Source of the DNA: Unio delphinus
Taxonomy: Eukaryota; Mollusca; Bivalvia; Unionida; Unionidae
DNA length: 64,000 bases
Reading direction: 5' to 3'
NCBI GenBank assembly: GCA_029339505.1
Contig: JAQISU010000026.1
Span: 124,001-188,000 of the forward strand
Shown here: piece after piece, positions 29,258 through 38,939 of the stretch
Position numbering within the stretch: the stretch's first letter is position 1
Layout: the number at the start of each line of letters is the position of its first letter
Position numbers and translations under genes: made by a program
Notes under the pieces: model-generated
What the model was told of the DNA's origin: nothing
What the model saw: the letters and a program-made list of their open reading frames with translations, nothing else
Databases searched by the model: none

Positions 29258-30597
29258 TGAAATCAAAGCTGCACCAAATTATTCCAAGTTGGACATTACT
29301 CGAGAACATTTATTTTGATCCGTTTAACTATCTTGCATCAGTGGGTACGCGTCATTCTCCTCTAATAATAATAAAAAATTAAGATGAATACCGATTTCGG
29401 ATTCTAGAGTTTCTGGTGCCTAATAATCAGATACGAGTGCCATTTATTTATAAACACACTTGTGAAAGAAATCTCTCTTGTGAGATTATTAACTATTATC
29501 AGCTAGGAACGGTGTCCCGGGTAGCCGAGTGATTTAAAGCCTCTGGCAGCGTGGATTCGTACCTCGGGCCAATGTGGACACGCGAGAAAACTGTTAAGTA
29601 GCTTCGGTGGTTCGTACCAGAGTTTTCCGGTTTCCTCCTCTCCACTGACACATGCCGCCATATATAGCCTATCTTCAGCAGAGTAAATGCGTTAAAATCC
29701 CATAACAACATCAACAAATCAGTTATTCACATTGAAATAGCGATATGTGTCAAAACAATCTTAGACGTACCCATTTGCCGGTGGAGATGTAATGACTTGA
29801 AAGTCGGAGAATATCCTATACGTATTAATATCCCAATTAAATTAAGTGTTAAATTATGATTATGTATTTCCCATTTGTTGAACTTGATTTTACATTCACA
29901 TGTAATGTCTGTGTGAGATAAACGAGATTGACCCTTACCATCCAGTACAAGGAAAGGTCGGACTGTTAGTAAATTTTGTGTGAAAATAAAGAGTTGATGA
30001 CGAAAGAAAATTCTTTATTGGACTTGCCTGCGGGTAAGTACATTGCAGCCACGAATTTGCCAGAGTCAGGTCTGGGCTTATCCCGTGAGTCGGGCACGTG
30101 GATTGTAAAGAGTTGGTTTCAGCCGGATTAAATAACTAGCATGTGCTTTCTGAACATGTAACAGGTAATTAACAAGTCGTAAATTTAGTTTTTTTTTATT
30201 TGAGATCAAAGACGGAAAACATTTCGAATGTATCAAGGCAAACAAAACGGCATCGCAACAAATCTTTTCAGCTTGGCTCTGCACAGTTAGGTGCTAACAA
30301 AATTAATTCTTTCTTCTTGACGAAAAAAATAAGCTAAGCGACAGATTTTCAATTTCACAACATGAAATTATTTCAATTTTTAATCGTCCTAATCTTAAAA
30401 AGGAGATAATTATGTGCAAAGGTAAATAATATAAAATAAATTATTTTAGATGAAAAATAATTTGACTCAAACTTATAAGCAACAAATTTTGGTTTTTACC
30501 TGACGGCACAGTCGCATCCATTGCAAGCACCTGTTGTATTCGTGAAAATCCCGACCCCAAAGCAAAGAAAGACATACATTGGAAATGTGTTATCCAT
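21648..30597 (-). CDS. METRNL: Meteorin / meteorin-like secreted protein, 4 exons (gene span)
   Basis: Joining complement exons 30500-30597, 24634-25049, 22233-22289 and 21648-21961 gives 885 nt, which is 294 residues plus stop. Vertebrate meteorins are about 290-310 residues. Intron phases are 2, 1 and 1 and all splice sites are GT-AG. Residues 1-23 form a hydrophobic signal peptide, so the product should be secreted. Family marks are CQEGQIMWYDPYGAVR (49-64), CRPCSEDEILKAYCSSDF (173-190), HCGVVYGSGTFLFTGR (244-259) and LGCAPYFEKW (267-276). The mature part has twelve cysteines (25, 28, 30, 49, 78, 127, 173, 176, 186, 245, 269, 291), fitting a disulfide-rich extracellular factor. N226 is in an NRT glycosylation sequon. 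In vertebrates the family acts in glial and neurite development and as a muscle/fat cytokine; function in invertebrates is inference. METRN and METRNL cannot be told apart from this sequence. Confidence 0.9.
22233..22289 (-). CDS. METRNL: Meteorin exon 3 (57 nt)
   Basis: The acceptor ttttttccccag is before 22289 and the donor GTGAGT follows 22233. The exon encodes (E)CRPCSEDEILKAYCSSDF, the CRPC...C.SDF block shared by meteorins. Its phases (1 in, 1 out) fit both neighbours exactly. It is too short for any ORF-length filter. Confidence 0.9.
22793..22970. mobile_element. hAT-type MITE in meteorin intron 2
   Basis: The left end is CAGTGCCGGATTAAA. The right end is TTGGTAATCTGGCACTG, its imperfect inverse. 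The flanking 8-mer TTTCATTG is identical on both sides (22785-22792 and 22971-22978), an exact hAT target-site duplication. It is 178 bp, with an internal C-run and no coding potential. The 69-residue minus-strand ORF here belongs to it. Confidence 0.9.
23930..23981 (+). repeat. (GA)n microsatellite in meteorin intron 2
   Basis: About 50 bp of uninterrupted GA; it is CT on the transcribed meteorin strand. Confidence 0.97.
24086..24566. mobile_element. TTA-flanked MITE, PIF/Harbinger-like
   Basis: The left terminus is GGGGTCGTCCATTAATTATG. The right terminus, reverse complemented, is GGGGACGTCCATTAATTATG. The ~23-bp TIRs differ at one position. TTA flanks both sides (24083-24085 and 24567-24569). 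Subterminal regions repeat tttgacannngttgaca motifs and G-runs. It has no transposase. A 3-bp TTA duplication with G-rich termini fits PIF/Harbinger; the superfamily is an inference. It ends 67 bp from meteorin exon 2. Confidence 0.85.
24634..25049 (-). CDS. METRNL: Meteorin exon 2
   Basis: The acceptor ttgcttgacag ends at 25050 and the donor GTATGT begins at 24633. The exon spans residues 33 to 172 and carries CQEGQIMWYDPYGAVR, then a long beta-rich stretch with cysteines 78 and 127, ending DLFIE. The phase-2 entry matches exon 1 exactly (AG + A = R33), and the phase-1 exit matches exon 3 (G + AA = E172). The longer ORF reading into YLFIYLFIYLL is the (TTTA)n intron end and not protein. Confidence 0.92.
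25059..25093 (+). repeat. (AAAT)n microsatellite at the exon 2 splice acceptor
   Basis: On the gene strand this is (TTTA)n ending about 9 nt before the AG that opens meteorin exon 2. It therefore occupies the place of the polypyrimidine tract. Confidence 0.9.
25775..25885 (-). mobile_element. SINE 3' fragment with (CA)n tail in meteorin intron 1
   Basis: On the plus strand, (GT)n is followed by ggcttttaacgtatc, then cattcagtcatatcactagg and gtctgcagtgtgacagttta. This is the 3' part of the SINE at 52.6 kb in the same orientation, with its CA tail seen as GT. The head is missing. Confidence 0.75.
27353..27422 (+). repeat. (GA)n microsatellite in meteorin intron 1
   Basis: About 70 bp of uninterrupted GA; the overlapping poly-RE and poly-SL ORFs are artefacts. 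Confidence 0.98.
28210..28229 (+). repeat. Poly(G) run
   Basis: About twenty consecutive G residues shortly before the minisatellite. Confidence 0.9.
28280..28674 (+). repeat. 41-42 bp minisatellite with alternating (dimer) units
   Basis: About nine to ten copies of a unit built on gt.(t/c)cattacatttcagttt plus a variable half. Units ending cagattct..gattacctt.ga tend to alternate with units ending cccagtctttaattacattga, so an ~83-bp dimer underlies the array. It runs directly into a (TG)n(AG)n microsatellite at about 28672-28702. It lies in meteorin intron 1. Confidence 0.85.
28987..29038. repeat. (TA)n microsatellite
   Basis: About 50 bp of TA in meteorin intron 1. Confidence 0.97.
29213..29256. 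repeat. (TA)n microsatellite
   Basis: About 44 bp of TA, preceded by a short imperfect stretch. Confidence 0.95.
29511..29735 (+). mobile_element. tRNA-derived SINE with conserved central domain
   Basis: The head ggtgtcccgggtagccgagt resembles a tRNA. It has an A-box-like TAGCCGAGTG at 29522-29531 and a B-box-like GATTCGTACC at about 29554-29563. A central block, ccagagttttccggtttcct then cctctccactgacacatgcc, resembles the central region common in bivalve SINEs. The tail is ttaaaatcccataacaacat. It is a different SINE family from the copies at 1 and 52.6 kb. It lies antisense in meteorin intron 1. It is not a functional tRNA because the anticodon arm and acceptor stem do not pair properly. 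Confidence 0.75.
30500..30597 (-). CDS. METRNL: Meteorin exon 1 (start and signal peptide)
   Basis: The ATG at 30595-30597 opens MDNTFPMYVFLCFGVGIFTN, a signal peptide, then GACNGCDCAVR, and ends at donor GTAAAA (30494-30499). It supplies 98 nt and exits in phase 2, exactly what exon 2 needs. The cluster of three cysteines just after the predicted cleavage site is in the position of the first meteorin cysteines. The start is supported by the signal peptide and frame; an upstream untranslated exon cannot be excluded. Confidence 0.85.
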
Positions 30598-30850
30598 TGC
30601 AAGGTAAAATAGAACGTAAATCAAATCTCCCTACTACAGTCACGTAAGTCTCTTGGCTTCTCTGTCACTTACTACTGGACACCAACTAACCTTCAAGCTG
30701 ATTTACACCGCAGGTTGCGAGCCGACCATATTGTCAAGTAGGTGGAACTTCTACTGTCAATCTTCTAATTATAGGGCTATCTAGTGTTTTGATTGGCCCG
30801 CTGTCAATGGACTCTTCCGTTTATCACATGCCAGTCAGATACGCTGTCAG
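30598..30850 (-). promoter_or_regulatory. Possible meteorin promoter / 5' UTR
   Basis: On the gene strand a CCAAT motif (GGGCCAATCAAAA, about 30787-30799) is followed some 25 bp later by CCCTATAATTAG, a TATA-like stretch, about 170-180 bp before the ATG. The spacing is reasonable but no initiator or transcript evidence is available. This is a guess from position and motif alone. Confidence 0.25.
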
Positions 30851-31043
30851 GCATGGAAAGAACATACATCTCAACAGGTAACAGAAGCCCACGAATGATC
30901 ACGCATAGGAATGTAGATAGTCAGATAACGGTAATGGCTGATGCCTTTTTTTTTCAGGGTTGACTGTATGTGAGCTGCTTTATGTTTAATTCGGCAGCGG
31001 GCCACTTGAAACCTGTTCAATGTTGTCGATGCGTCACCACTAA

Positions 31044-31185
31044 CAGGCCCGGCCCTAAGACAAGGCGAATGAAGCAACCGGCTTGGGCCCCGTGCTTTCA
31101 GGAAATCAACTCTGAAATGCAATTTTTGTGCTTGGGGCCTCGCTCATTACTTGGTGCCTTGCATCACATCCTAAAGCCTGGCCTG
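31044..31185. mobile_element. hAT-type MITE, older copy
   Basis: The left end is CAGGCCCGGCCCTAAGACAAG. The right end, reverse complemented, is CAGGCCAGGCTTTAGGATG. GGGCC blocks typical of this hAT MITE group lie inside both ends. Flanking 8-mers (accactaa / gccagtgt) do not match well, so the TSD has decayed or a boundary is off by a few bases. Confidence 0.6.
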
Positions 31186-31187
31186 GC

Positions 31188-31881
31188 CAGTGTTAAATAT
31201 ATTCGAGGAAATAAGTTGACCCTGATGGATCTATTAAATGAACAGTTTCTTATTGTGAAATTCCATGACAAAAAAATTCCAAACACTATTTTTCGACACT
31301 TTTTATCAGTGATATTTCCATGAGTCCATTAAAAGGTGTTTGATATCACATCGTGCAGTATATACTTGCTTGTAAGTCAAGTACAACTGTAAGCAGCATA
31401 GACCGTGACCAGTCACAGCATAATTCTCAGGCATATCAGGGTCTCTATCGCTTCTTATGATATCTACTCCTAATAAACTTGCTCAGTCTAACTGCAAACA
31501 ACATAGACTCAAATCTACCACCGCAGTATCCAACGACAGATTTTTGGGTTGTGTAGTTCCCAGTTGGAATCGACCTATAAACTAGTATATGTGGTACAAA
31601 TGTACTAAAAATACTTGAAATACTCAAAAATTAATTAAATAAAGCGTAAGATATGTCTTATTGATCTATGTATTTGTCAAATTTAAAATTTCTTAGAGTT
31701 GTAAAATACTTCTACGTGGTCAGCTTATAAAGTTTTACAAATAAAAAAAATAGTTTCATAAAACACAACAAAATACACGACCATTATACAAGGTTGATGT
31801 TTTATCGAAAAACGAGAATCGAATTCAAATTAAAGTTCGTTAAATTGTTGGAGCTGGCAACACAAATACAACACACTTCCG

Positions 31882-31947
<66 letters not shown>

Positions 31948-33305
31948 GCTTAAATATTGGTGTAGTACACGTGGTAATAACAGCACCAGCAAAAAGGACA
32001 AAACATTTAAAATTGAGCTCTGAAACTGTAAAGGTATGAACGATAAAACTTGTGCAGTTACAATTTAGGGTTAAAATGCGGGTACAGGCGTCGAAATTTT
32101 AGATTTTGTATATTTAACACATGATTTTTGGAAAAGCTGCATACTTTTTTGTTAGCGAGCAGGATGAAAGACAAGGCATTGAAAACCTAAGGCGTCACTT
32201 TTGACGTATTAGCTTGTGATTAAATGCAGAAAGGTGAAAATTATTTTTAGAGTTAATAACCTCGAAACTCGAAAAGTGATTGGGATGTTTCCCGGTTTTT
32301 ATCACAAATTATTAAACCAAGTTATTTCCTGCTGCTGAATTCTTTATTCAGTGGTTAACCATATTACTACACATATTTTTCGGTTTAATGAATTGAATGA
32401 AATGTAAAAATATTCAAAGAAAGTGGTAGTTTAGCATACCGCTTATAAAACCGGGGAAAACTATTTAAATGTAATAAAAGGTTTAAGTTCCTTCTGCAGA
32501 TGGCGAGGACTATTTTTTTTGTGCTCTTAATTTGCTTGTAGTCACATGCTTAGAGAAAAAAAAATATATAAAAAGAGACGTGAATGAATCAAAGCAACAA
32601 AGTGTGAATCTACTACCGGATCGACGATGAAAACAAGCATTAATGCTAAAATTCTGTGGTGAAGAAAAACCAAACTAAATATAAATTTATTCTTTAACGT
32701 TTTCTTCTTCTGTCAATTTAATTTAACATTCAACTATCCATCTTTGAAGGTCTCGATCAAAATTTCTGTTTAAACTAATACGGGTTACGATGCATTAAAA
32801 CTGGTTTATAATATTACTTTAAAAAATGGGCATGTTTATTTCTTTGATCACGAAGTTTTGTATTGATGTTTCTGGCTTTGACAATTTTATGTCTATTTTA
32901 TTTCAACTATTAACTGCAATTTTGGACATTTTGCATGGGTGATATAGTTTGGACAGTTTGATTTATCGCACTTTTTCGGTCCAATTAACGGGCTTAACAA
33001 TTATTAATTTCATGATTTTACATGACACTTATTCAGTTATACTCTTTGTTCGAGAAGTAATTGGTCCATAAGGATTTATTAGTTTGTCTAATATTTTTTT
33101 TTTGTATTAGAACTGTTGGCACATCAGTACAACACTGACCACATCATACGTCATAAACTTCCATTTTGGATTTCATCAGGATTCGAACTCAAGTTTCATT
33201 AGAACATTTTATTACTAGGAACTCAATTGTTTTATTCTTGGATTATTCTTAGATTATTTTTGGATTTGATTCGTAGAACCGTAAATTCTTTTTCTCATTT
33301 TCACC
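31188..33305. other. Intergenic stretch with one (TA)n array
   Basis: It holds a (TA)n microsatellite at 31886-31944 and otherwise AT-rich sequence with no supportable gene. Confidence 0.5.
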
Positions 33306-33539
33306 TTTTTTAAAAAAAAATAACTTTATTATCCCCGTAATAGGTTGACCACTGGGTCGGGAAGCGATCCCAAGGTCACCTTGCAATCTAACATTTCTGA
33401 TAATCTAGGGATAATAAATATAATCAACAGAAAAGGAAAACACACACACACACATACACACATGCATATAGCACACGATCAAGGTGACATTGTGATATTA
33501 CGGTATTTTGTTCCTGTTTAGCATACAATCAGATACATA

Positions 33540-34152
33540 TTACATAATCATTATTGAGGTCGACTTTTGAAGAAATTGGCCCTTTTTTGTATTTACTTTA
33601 GCAGTGTATGTTTCAATGTTCTTATGCATTGCAAGTATTTGCTTAAAAGCATAAATAGAAGGATTTTTCATATTGAATCTGCAAATATAAATATAATACT
33701 TTGCCAAGAAATTACATAAACAGTCCAGTTGTTCACTTCCTAAAAATATTTCGTTTTTGGACAAATGTGCAATAATTTGGGCAAAAAGGTGCAAAAAGTT
33801 ACATGAAACGGTACCAAAAATGTGAAGTAATATTGCAATCATAGAAGAGATGCTCAATGCTTTCATTTTCACTCTTACAGAAAGTACATGTGTTGTCTTC
33901 TAATATATTAATTCTTTTCAGAAAATCATTAGTAGCTATTATTCTATCAATTAATTTAAAGTTAAAGGAGATCAATTTAGTATCCGTAGAACAGGATTTT
34001 GCTCGGATATATATCTGAGACCACTCCTCACTACTTATATTTTTATTAAATACTTGCATCCAAGTTTCATGTTTAGCAGTGTGTTGCCTTTTTGTTTTTT
34101 TAAAAAGATATTTGTAAACAAACTTGAGTGAATTTTGTTTTTGTAAGTTCAT
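33540..34152 (-). pseudogene. LINE C-terminal region with CCHC zinc knuckle
   Basis: At 33799-34152 the motif CTFCKSENESIEHLFYDC (C..C.......H....C) is followed by HFWYRF, as in the zinc-binding region after the RT of many LINEs. A frameshift near 33800 continues the protein as FLAKYYIYICRF...AFKQIL to a stop near 33540. Confidence 0.85.
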
Positions 34153-34225
34153 TATTTTATCCTCCTGCTTCTCAATATTATTTTGTACTAAATGTTTTTT
34201 TTTTTATGGCATCTTTCCATGCTTT

Positions 34226-35107
34226 TTAAATTTTGGATATTAAGGAGAAGTATTTTAAGAAATCATCACTTCTAGTTTTTTGTTTTATTATTTCAAAAGG
34301 TATTAAATTACCGTTATCATCTACTAGATCCTTCAGAATTTCAAAACCAGATTCTCTCCATGATTTGTATTGATGGAACAATTTAGTGGGGACAAAATTT
34401 AAAATATTCATGGATAGATACTCGTTTGGACCTTGCGGTTCTTCTTCCCAATTGGATACAGCCAAAATTACATCTCTCCAAAAACTGTTTTTAATGAGCT
34501 TACTAAGTTCTTATAATTTCCTTCTCCCTAAATTCCAAATATCCTTTTTAGTTCTGAGTACAGTTAAATTGACTAAGTTCTGCCACGCTCCATTTTCCTT
34601 TTCCAGCAATCGTTTTACCCATCTTATCTTAATATACCTAATGAATGAAAATATGTGTATCATATTTAGTCCTCCCTCGTTTTCTGGGGATACTAGTATA
34701 TCGCGTTTTATTCTCTGTACTTTTCCACCCCATACAAATTTAAATAATATGCGATTTAGTTCTGCTTCAACTTTTGCTGATGGATTTGGAAGTGCTGAAA
34801 AAAGATGTATGAATATGGACAGAACAAGAGTTTTTACAACAATTACCTTACCAACTAATGACATATGTCTTTGACTCCAGCTTGCCAGTGTTCGTTTAGC
34901 CTTTGTTAGTTTCTTCATATAATTAATTTCCACCATTTGTTGTAAATCTGGAGAAAATTCTATACCAAGGAGTGTAAAGTTAGAACAGGACCAAATTAGG
35001 CCTATTTCGGGACATTTTCTTTCACTGGAGAATTTCCTTTTTCCAATCCAAATAGCTTTTGTTTTTGTTATGTTACATTTAAGTCCAAATAATAGAGAAA
35101 AACCCAT
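34226..35107 (-). pseudogene. LINE RT thumb / connection region
   Basis: Two ORFs (34511-35107 and 34226-34465) hold GLKCNITKTKAIWIGKRKF, then LLGIEFSPDL and ASWSQRHMSLVGKVIVVKTL. These are the blocks expected just after the RT YADD motif in Tx1/L1-type elements. A stop separates them. Confidence 0.8.
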
Positions 35108-35116
35108 GCAAGATAT

Positions 35117-36036
35117 TCATTGTTGTTTTAAGAGAAAGTTGAGATCCATCAAGAAGAATAAAACGTCATCGGCATACTGACTCAATTTATATTCGATGCC
35201 GTCAAAGATCAATCCTCTTACATCTGCATTTTTCTTTAAAGTTATAGCTAAAATCTCAACCCCAGTGATAAACAAATAAAGTGCAAGGGATCTCCTTGAC
35301 GACATACTCTTTCTAGTCTAAAAAATGATGTCATATGCCCATTATTTATTACACAACTTTTAGAGTCGTTACAAAACAGTTTAAACCACTTACAAACGGA
35401 ATCACTATAGTTAAAAGATTTTAAAGTTTCTTCCACAAAAGTCCAGTTAATGGAGTCAAAGGCTTTTTCAAAGTCTATTAACAATAATAAGCCATATCTA
35501 TTTTCATTCTCAAGTTGGTCCATGATATCATATAATAGCCTGGTATTTTCTCCAATGAATCTACCCTTCGTATATCCTTTTTGAGTATCACTGATTATTG
35601 ATGGAAGAACCTTTTTAATCCTGGCTGCAATGGCTCCCGAAGCAATTTTATAGTCAATATTTAAAAGTGATATAGGTCTCCTGTTTTTTAAATATCTCCT
35701 ATATTTTTCTTCCTTTGGTAGGCACGTGATGACTCCTTGAGTCTGAAATCTGAAAGTTTTCCTACAGTATATACGTAATTTATTGATCTGCATATAAATC
35801 CCCCAAGAGACTTCCAAAAGAATTTATAGAACTCTACAGTGAATCCATCTGAGCCAGGACTTTTTCAATTTTCCATCCGCTTTAAAAGACATATCGACTT
35901 CATTAATTGTAACCAGACCTTCGCATGATTCTCCTTCTTCTTGACCAAGTTTAATATTGTGATTAAGAAATCTATTTACAGTTTCTTGAGTAGCCTCATC
36001 ATTCTGCTGAGTAGTTCTAGTTTTATACAATTCCAT
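35117..36036 (-). pseudogene. LINE reverse transcriptase core
   Basis: 35248-35817 has NRRPISLLNIDYKI, then LLLIDFEKAFDSINW (first catalytic Asp) and CRQGDPL. 35117-35305 has SQYADDVLFFL (catalytic YADD). The two overlap in different frames, so a frameshift lies between them. The N-terminal RT region (35824-36036) is also out of frame. Confidence 0.88.
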
Positions 36037-36328
36037 ATAAAACTGTTTTTGTGCTTCTAAAATATCTATTTGGTCAGATATATTTTCCCATCATCTAAAA
36101 ATACTTTCCTTTAATGCCTTATTGACGTAGTTTCTTTTTCAAGATTTAAAAATACGTTTGTGCTTTTTCCCCCTAAATTCGTACCATCTAGCTTTAGATC
36201 TTAATATAACACTTTCTATGTTTTTTTTTCTAGATTCCTCTAATTCTGCTTTTTTTCCCTCTAAAGTTTCCAGAGATTCCCCTTCTATGTTATTCACCAG
36301 TCCCCCCTGAATTTGTATTATTTCCTGT

Positions 36329-37190
36329 TCAATTTTCTTTAATTTTTTCCGTTTTCCTAATAGAATAACATATAGTTTCAGATCTTATTTTCATTTTTAA
36401 AATTTCAAAGAACATTTGATCATTACAGGAGAGAGAAACATGGAGAGAGTCATCTTTATTTCCCCTTACATAATATTCATTTACCGTGTGAGTTTTACAC
36501 TTTTTGACCAAATCAATATACTCAATATTCCTCAACAGTTGGGCATTTAATTTCCAATATCCTTTTCCCATTGGACTCGTTGAGAATGCCACACTTAAAA
36601 CAATAGCAGAATGATCAGTCTCATAACCTGGTAAGATGCACACAACACACATCAGCTGTATTCATGTGAATGTCATCTGATACAAGAAAGTAATCTAATC
36701 TACTTTGTTTCAATGGAGATTTTTGCCTCCAGTTATACATCTTTAAGTCTTGATTGGAATTTCGCCAGGGGTCAATTAATTCCAATTCATTTTTGAGGTC
36801 TTGATACGCTGCCCTAAACTGTTGGTGTTTGTCATGTAAAATATTATAAGTATCCGAATCTAAGTCTTGAACAGTATTCCAGTCTCCGCATATTATAATT
36901 GATGAGCTCTCAACTTTTAACTCTCTAAAAATGCTAGGATTATCGATTATCATCATTGTAACCATACAAATTCACGAGGGTTATTCTGTTACCATTAATT
37001 GTAATATCTAAAAAAAATAAATCTTCCTTGACAGTCACATCTTTATCTGTGAATTACGAATTCAAAAGTATTTCTAAAAAATATTGCAACCCCAGCACTA
37101 ATACTAGAACAGTGGCTAAATATACATTTGTATCCCCATTCAGCTGCCCAATATAATTCATCGTTCTTTGTGCTAAAATAACACACAAAT
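36329..37190 (-). pseudogene. LINE AP endonuclease domain, partial
   Basis: 36621-36965 contains IIICGDWNTVQDL (GDWN catalytic block) and SRLDYFLVSDDI. 36329-36652 has TDHSAIVLS (the D-H block) and GKGYWKLN. Coding-like sequence upstream to about 37185 (DELYWAAEWGY, then GVAIFFRN) belongs to the same domain but is broken by stops. The start of the domain is missing. Confidence 0.85.
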
Positions 37191-37235
37191 AACAAAAAAC
37201 AAACAAACAAACGCCATGAAATTGGAAATGAGAAA

Positions 37236-38935
37236 AATGCTGAAAATATTTAAGGTAGGAAACATTTTTAGGTCTTTAAGTTTGTTCTTGCAGTCGAGAG
37301 AGGTGAGTTTTAAGAGCACTCTTAAAAAGGAATACGGTGTCGTTGTGTCTAATTTTTAATGGGCAATTTATTCCACATTGCTGGGCCCTGGTACGCAAAA
37401 GAACGTTTTCCGTATGACTTCGTTTTCATAGTGGGATTAATGCGTATACGATTGTCAGAAGAGGAGCTTTAGAATCTTGCTGGTGTGTACACATAGGTGA
37501 GGCCGGATAGGTATGCTGGACTGGAGTCCGTCAGTGAAACGTAGCACAGAGAACAAATTTTGTGTTTGATTCTGGATCGAATGGATAGCCAGGGTAAGGT
37601 ACATAGCAGCAGGGAGGTGTGCTCTGATCATGGTACTCTAAAGATGATCTGAGTAGTTGTGTTTTGAACTTGTTAAAATTTCTGGAGTAGATATTGAGAC
37701 GAATAAGACAGGTTTGAATTACAATAGTCCAGTCTTGAAAGTACTATTAAACACAAGTGTATTAGAGGCATCAACTGAAATTTAATTGCGAATGGAGCTG
37801 ATGCGTCTCAGCTCAAGATATGCATCCTTGCATATGTTCATGACATGCTGGTGCAGTGTAAGAGTACTGTCCAGAGTAACACCTAGGTTTCGTACTGACT
37901 GTGTGAGTTTAATGTTGGTGTTGCTGATAATTATTGTTTGAAGTAAAGGATATGAATGAGAAAGTCATTGTGTTGTGGTCAGAATGGCCTCAGTTTTATC
38001 ATAATATCATCATCCATCTACAGCTTGTTATCTGTCATCCATGATTTCACATCAGAAATGTACCTCTAATCCTTGAATGGTAGCATCAACGTCAGTTGGG
38101 TGGCTAGACTTTTATATTTGGGTCATCAGCGTTCGTGGGATACAAGACTGGGTCGCAATATTATCACCAGGTCTATGAAGAATCAGTTCTCAAATGTGAC
38201 CAATTTTATGCGTGGGTTGGTTAACTGACTGTTTAATGTTGAAAACATGAATGGAATCTAGGAGTTTTTACGTGTATGTGTTTCCAGGACAGTCAAAGTA
38301 AAAGTTGAAATCTCCAAGAATAATTAGGTTGCCACCTATCTAATTTCCATACTCCTGAATATTCGGAAACTGCTCCAAAAAGAGAGATTCAGTCAGCTTA
38401 TATTTTCCACTAGGAGGAAGGCGGTAGAGGTAGAACAAAATGGACTGACCTTCTTTGTTCCAGTGTGAGTGTTGTTTGAACTGGTTCAAACGATGTGTGA
38501 CAGATATTGAAGGTTGTGTTATACTTAAGACATTTTATCATGGAATTCTTTGTTACGACAGCAATTCTGCCTCAACGCGAGTGGCGGGGGCACGACTTGA
38601 TGGAGTAAATGGTGGGTGTTAAATCCGCGAACTTGGGATCATCGCCTGATGTTTTTAGCCATGTTTCTGTCAGGAAGAAAACGTCGATATTCTGGTCGTT
38701 GATAAAATTAACTCTTTCTGTGCGCTTTTCCGATGGTCCTACTGACCGGGCGTTGAATAATGCAATATGCAGTGGTATCTCGCGGACGGGTGACACAACG
38801 GTTGACGATTTAAGATGGATTTGTACCAGGTTATCAAAAATGACGGCCGAATTTTTAATGTGTTTAGCTGGAAAGGACAAAAGTGAAATAACTGGAATTC
38901 TTCTTCCAGTTATGCGCCGACCAGCATTGAAACAA
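37236..38935 (-). pseudogene. CR1/L2/jockey-like LINE with RT centre deleted
   Basis: The minus strand at 38572-38880 reads IALFNARSVG, then NIDVFFLTETWL, and 38230-38560 reads GGGIAVV and LIILGDFNFYFDCPG, then NQPTHKIGH; all are endonuclease blocks. Below about 37930 the sequence jumps to the RT C-terminal end: VRNLGVTLDSTLTLHQHV, SSPAYLSGL, RFLRSSS- and SYGKRSFAYQGPAMWNKLP-like blocks, ending near 37290. The RT core with its catalytic Asp motifs is absent, so about 1 kb was lost between about 37940 and 38040. Many stops are present. Confidence 0.8.
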
Positions 38936-38939
38936 TGTT

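Larger units (their letters stand above)
33310..37190 (-). mobile_element. Tx1/L1-like LINE, 5'-truncated and decayed
   Basis: Reading the minus strand from 37190 down, the order is endonuclease (37190-36330), RT (36036-35117), RT thumb/linker (35107-34226), C-terminal CCHC domain (34152-33799) and a C-terminal tail to about 33540. An untranslated tail with a short (CA)n near 33440 and A-rich end near 33310 follows. ORF1 and the first part of the endonuclease are missing. At least six stops or frameshifts break the reading frame. The domain order and the wording of the YADD and CCHC blocks fit the Tx1/L1 group; the clade is an inference. Confidence 0.88.

Noticed and set aside
34386..34874. 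162-codon plus-strand ORF
   Set aside because: Shadow of the minus-strand Tx1/L1-like LINE coding sequence.
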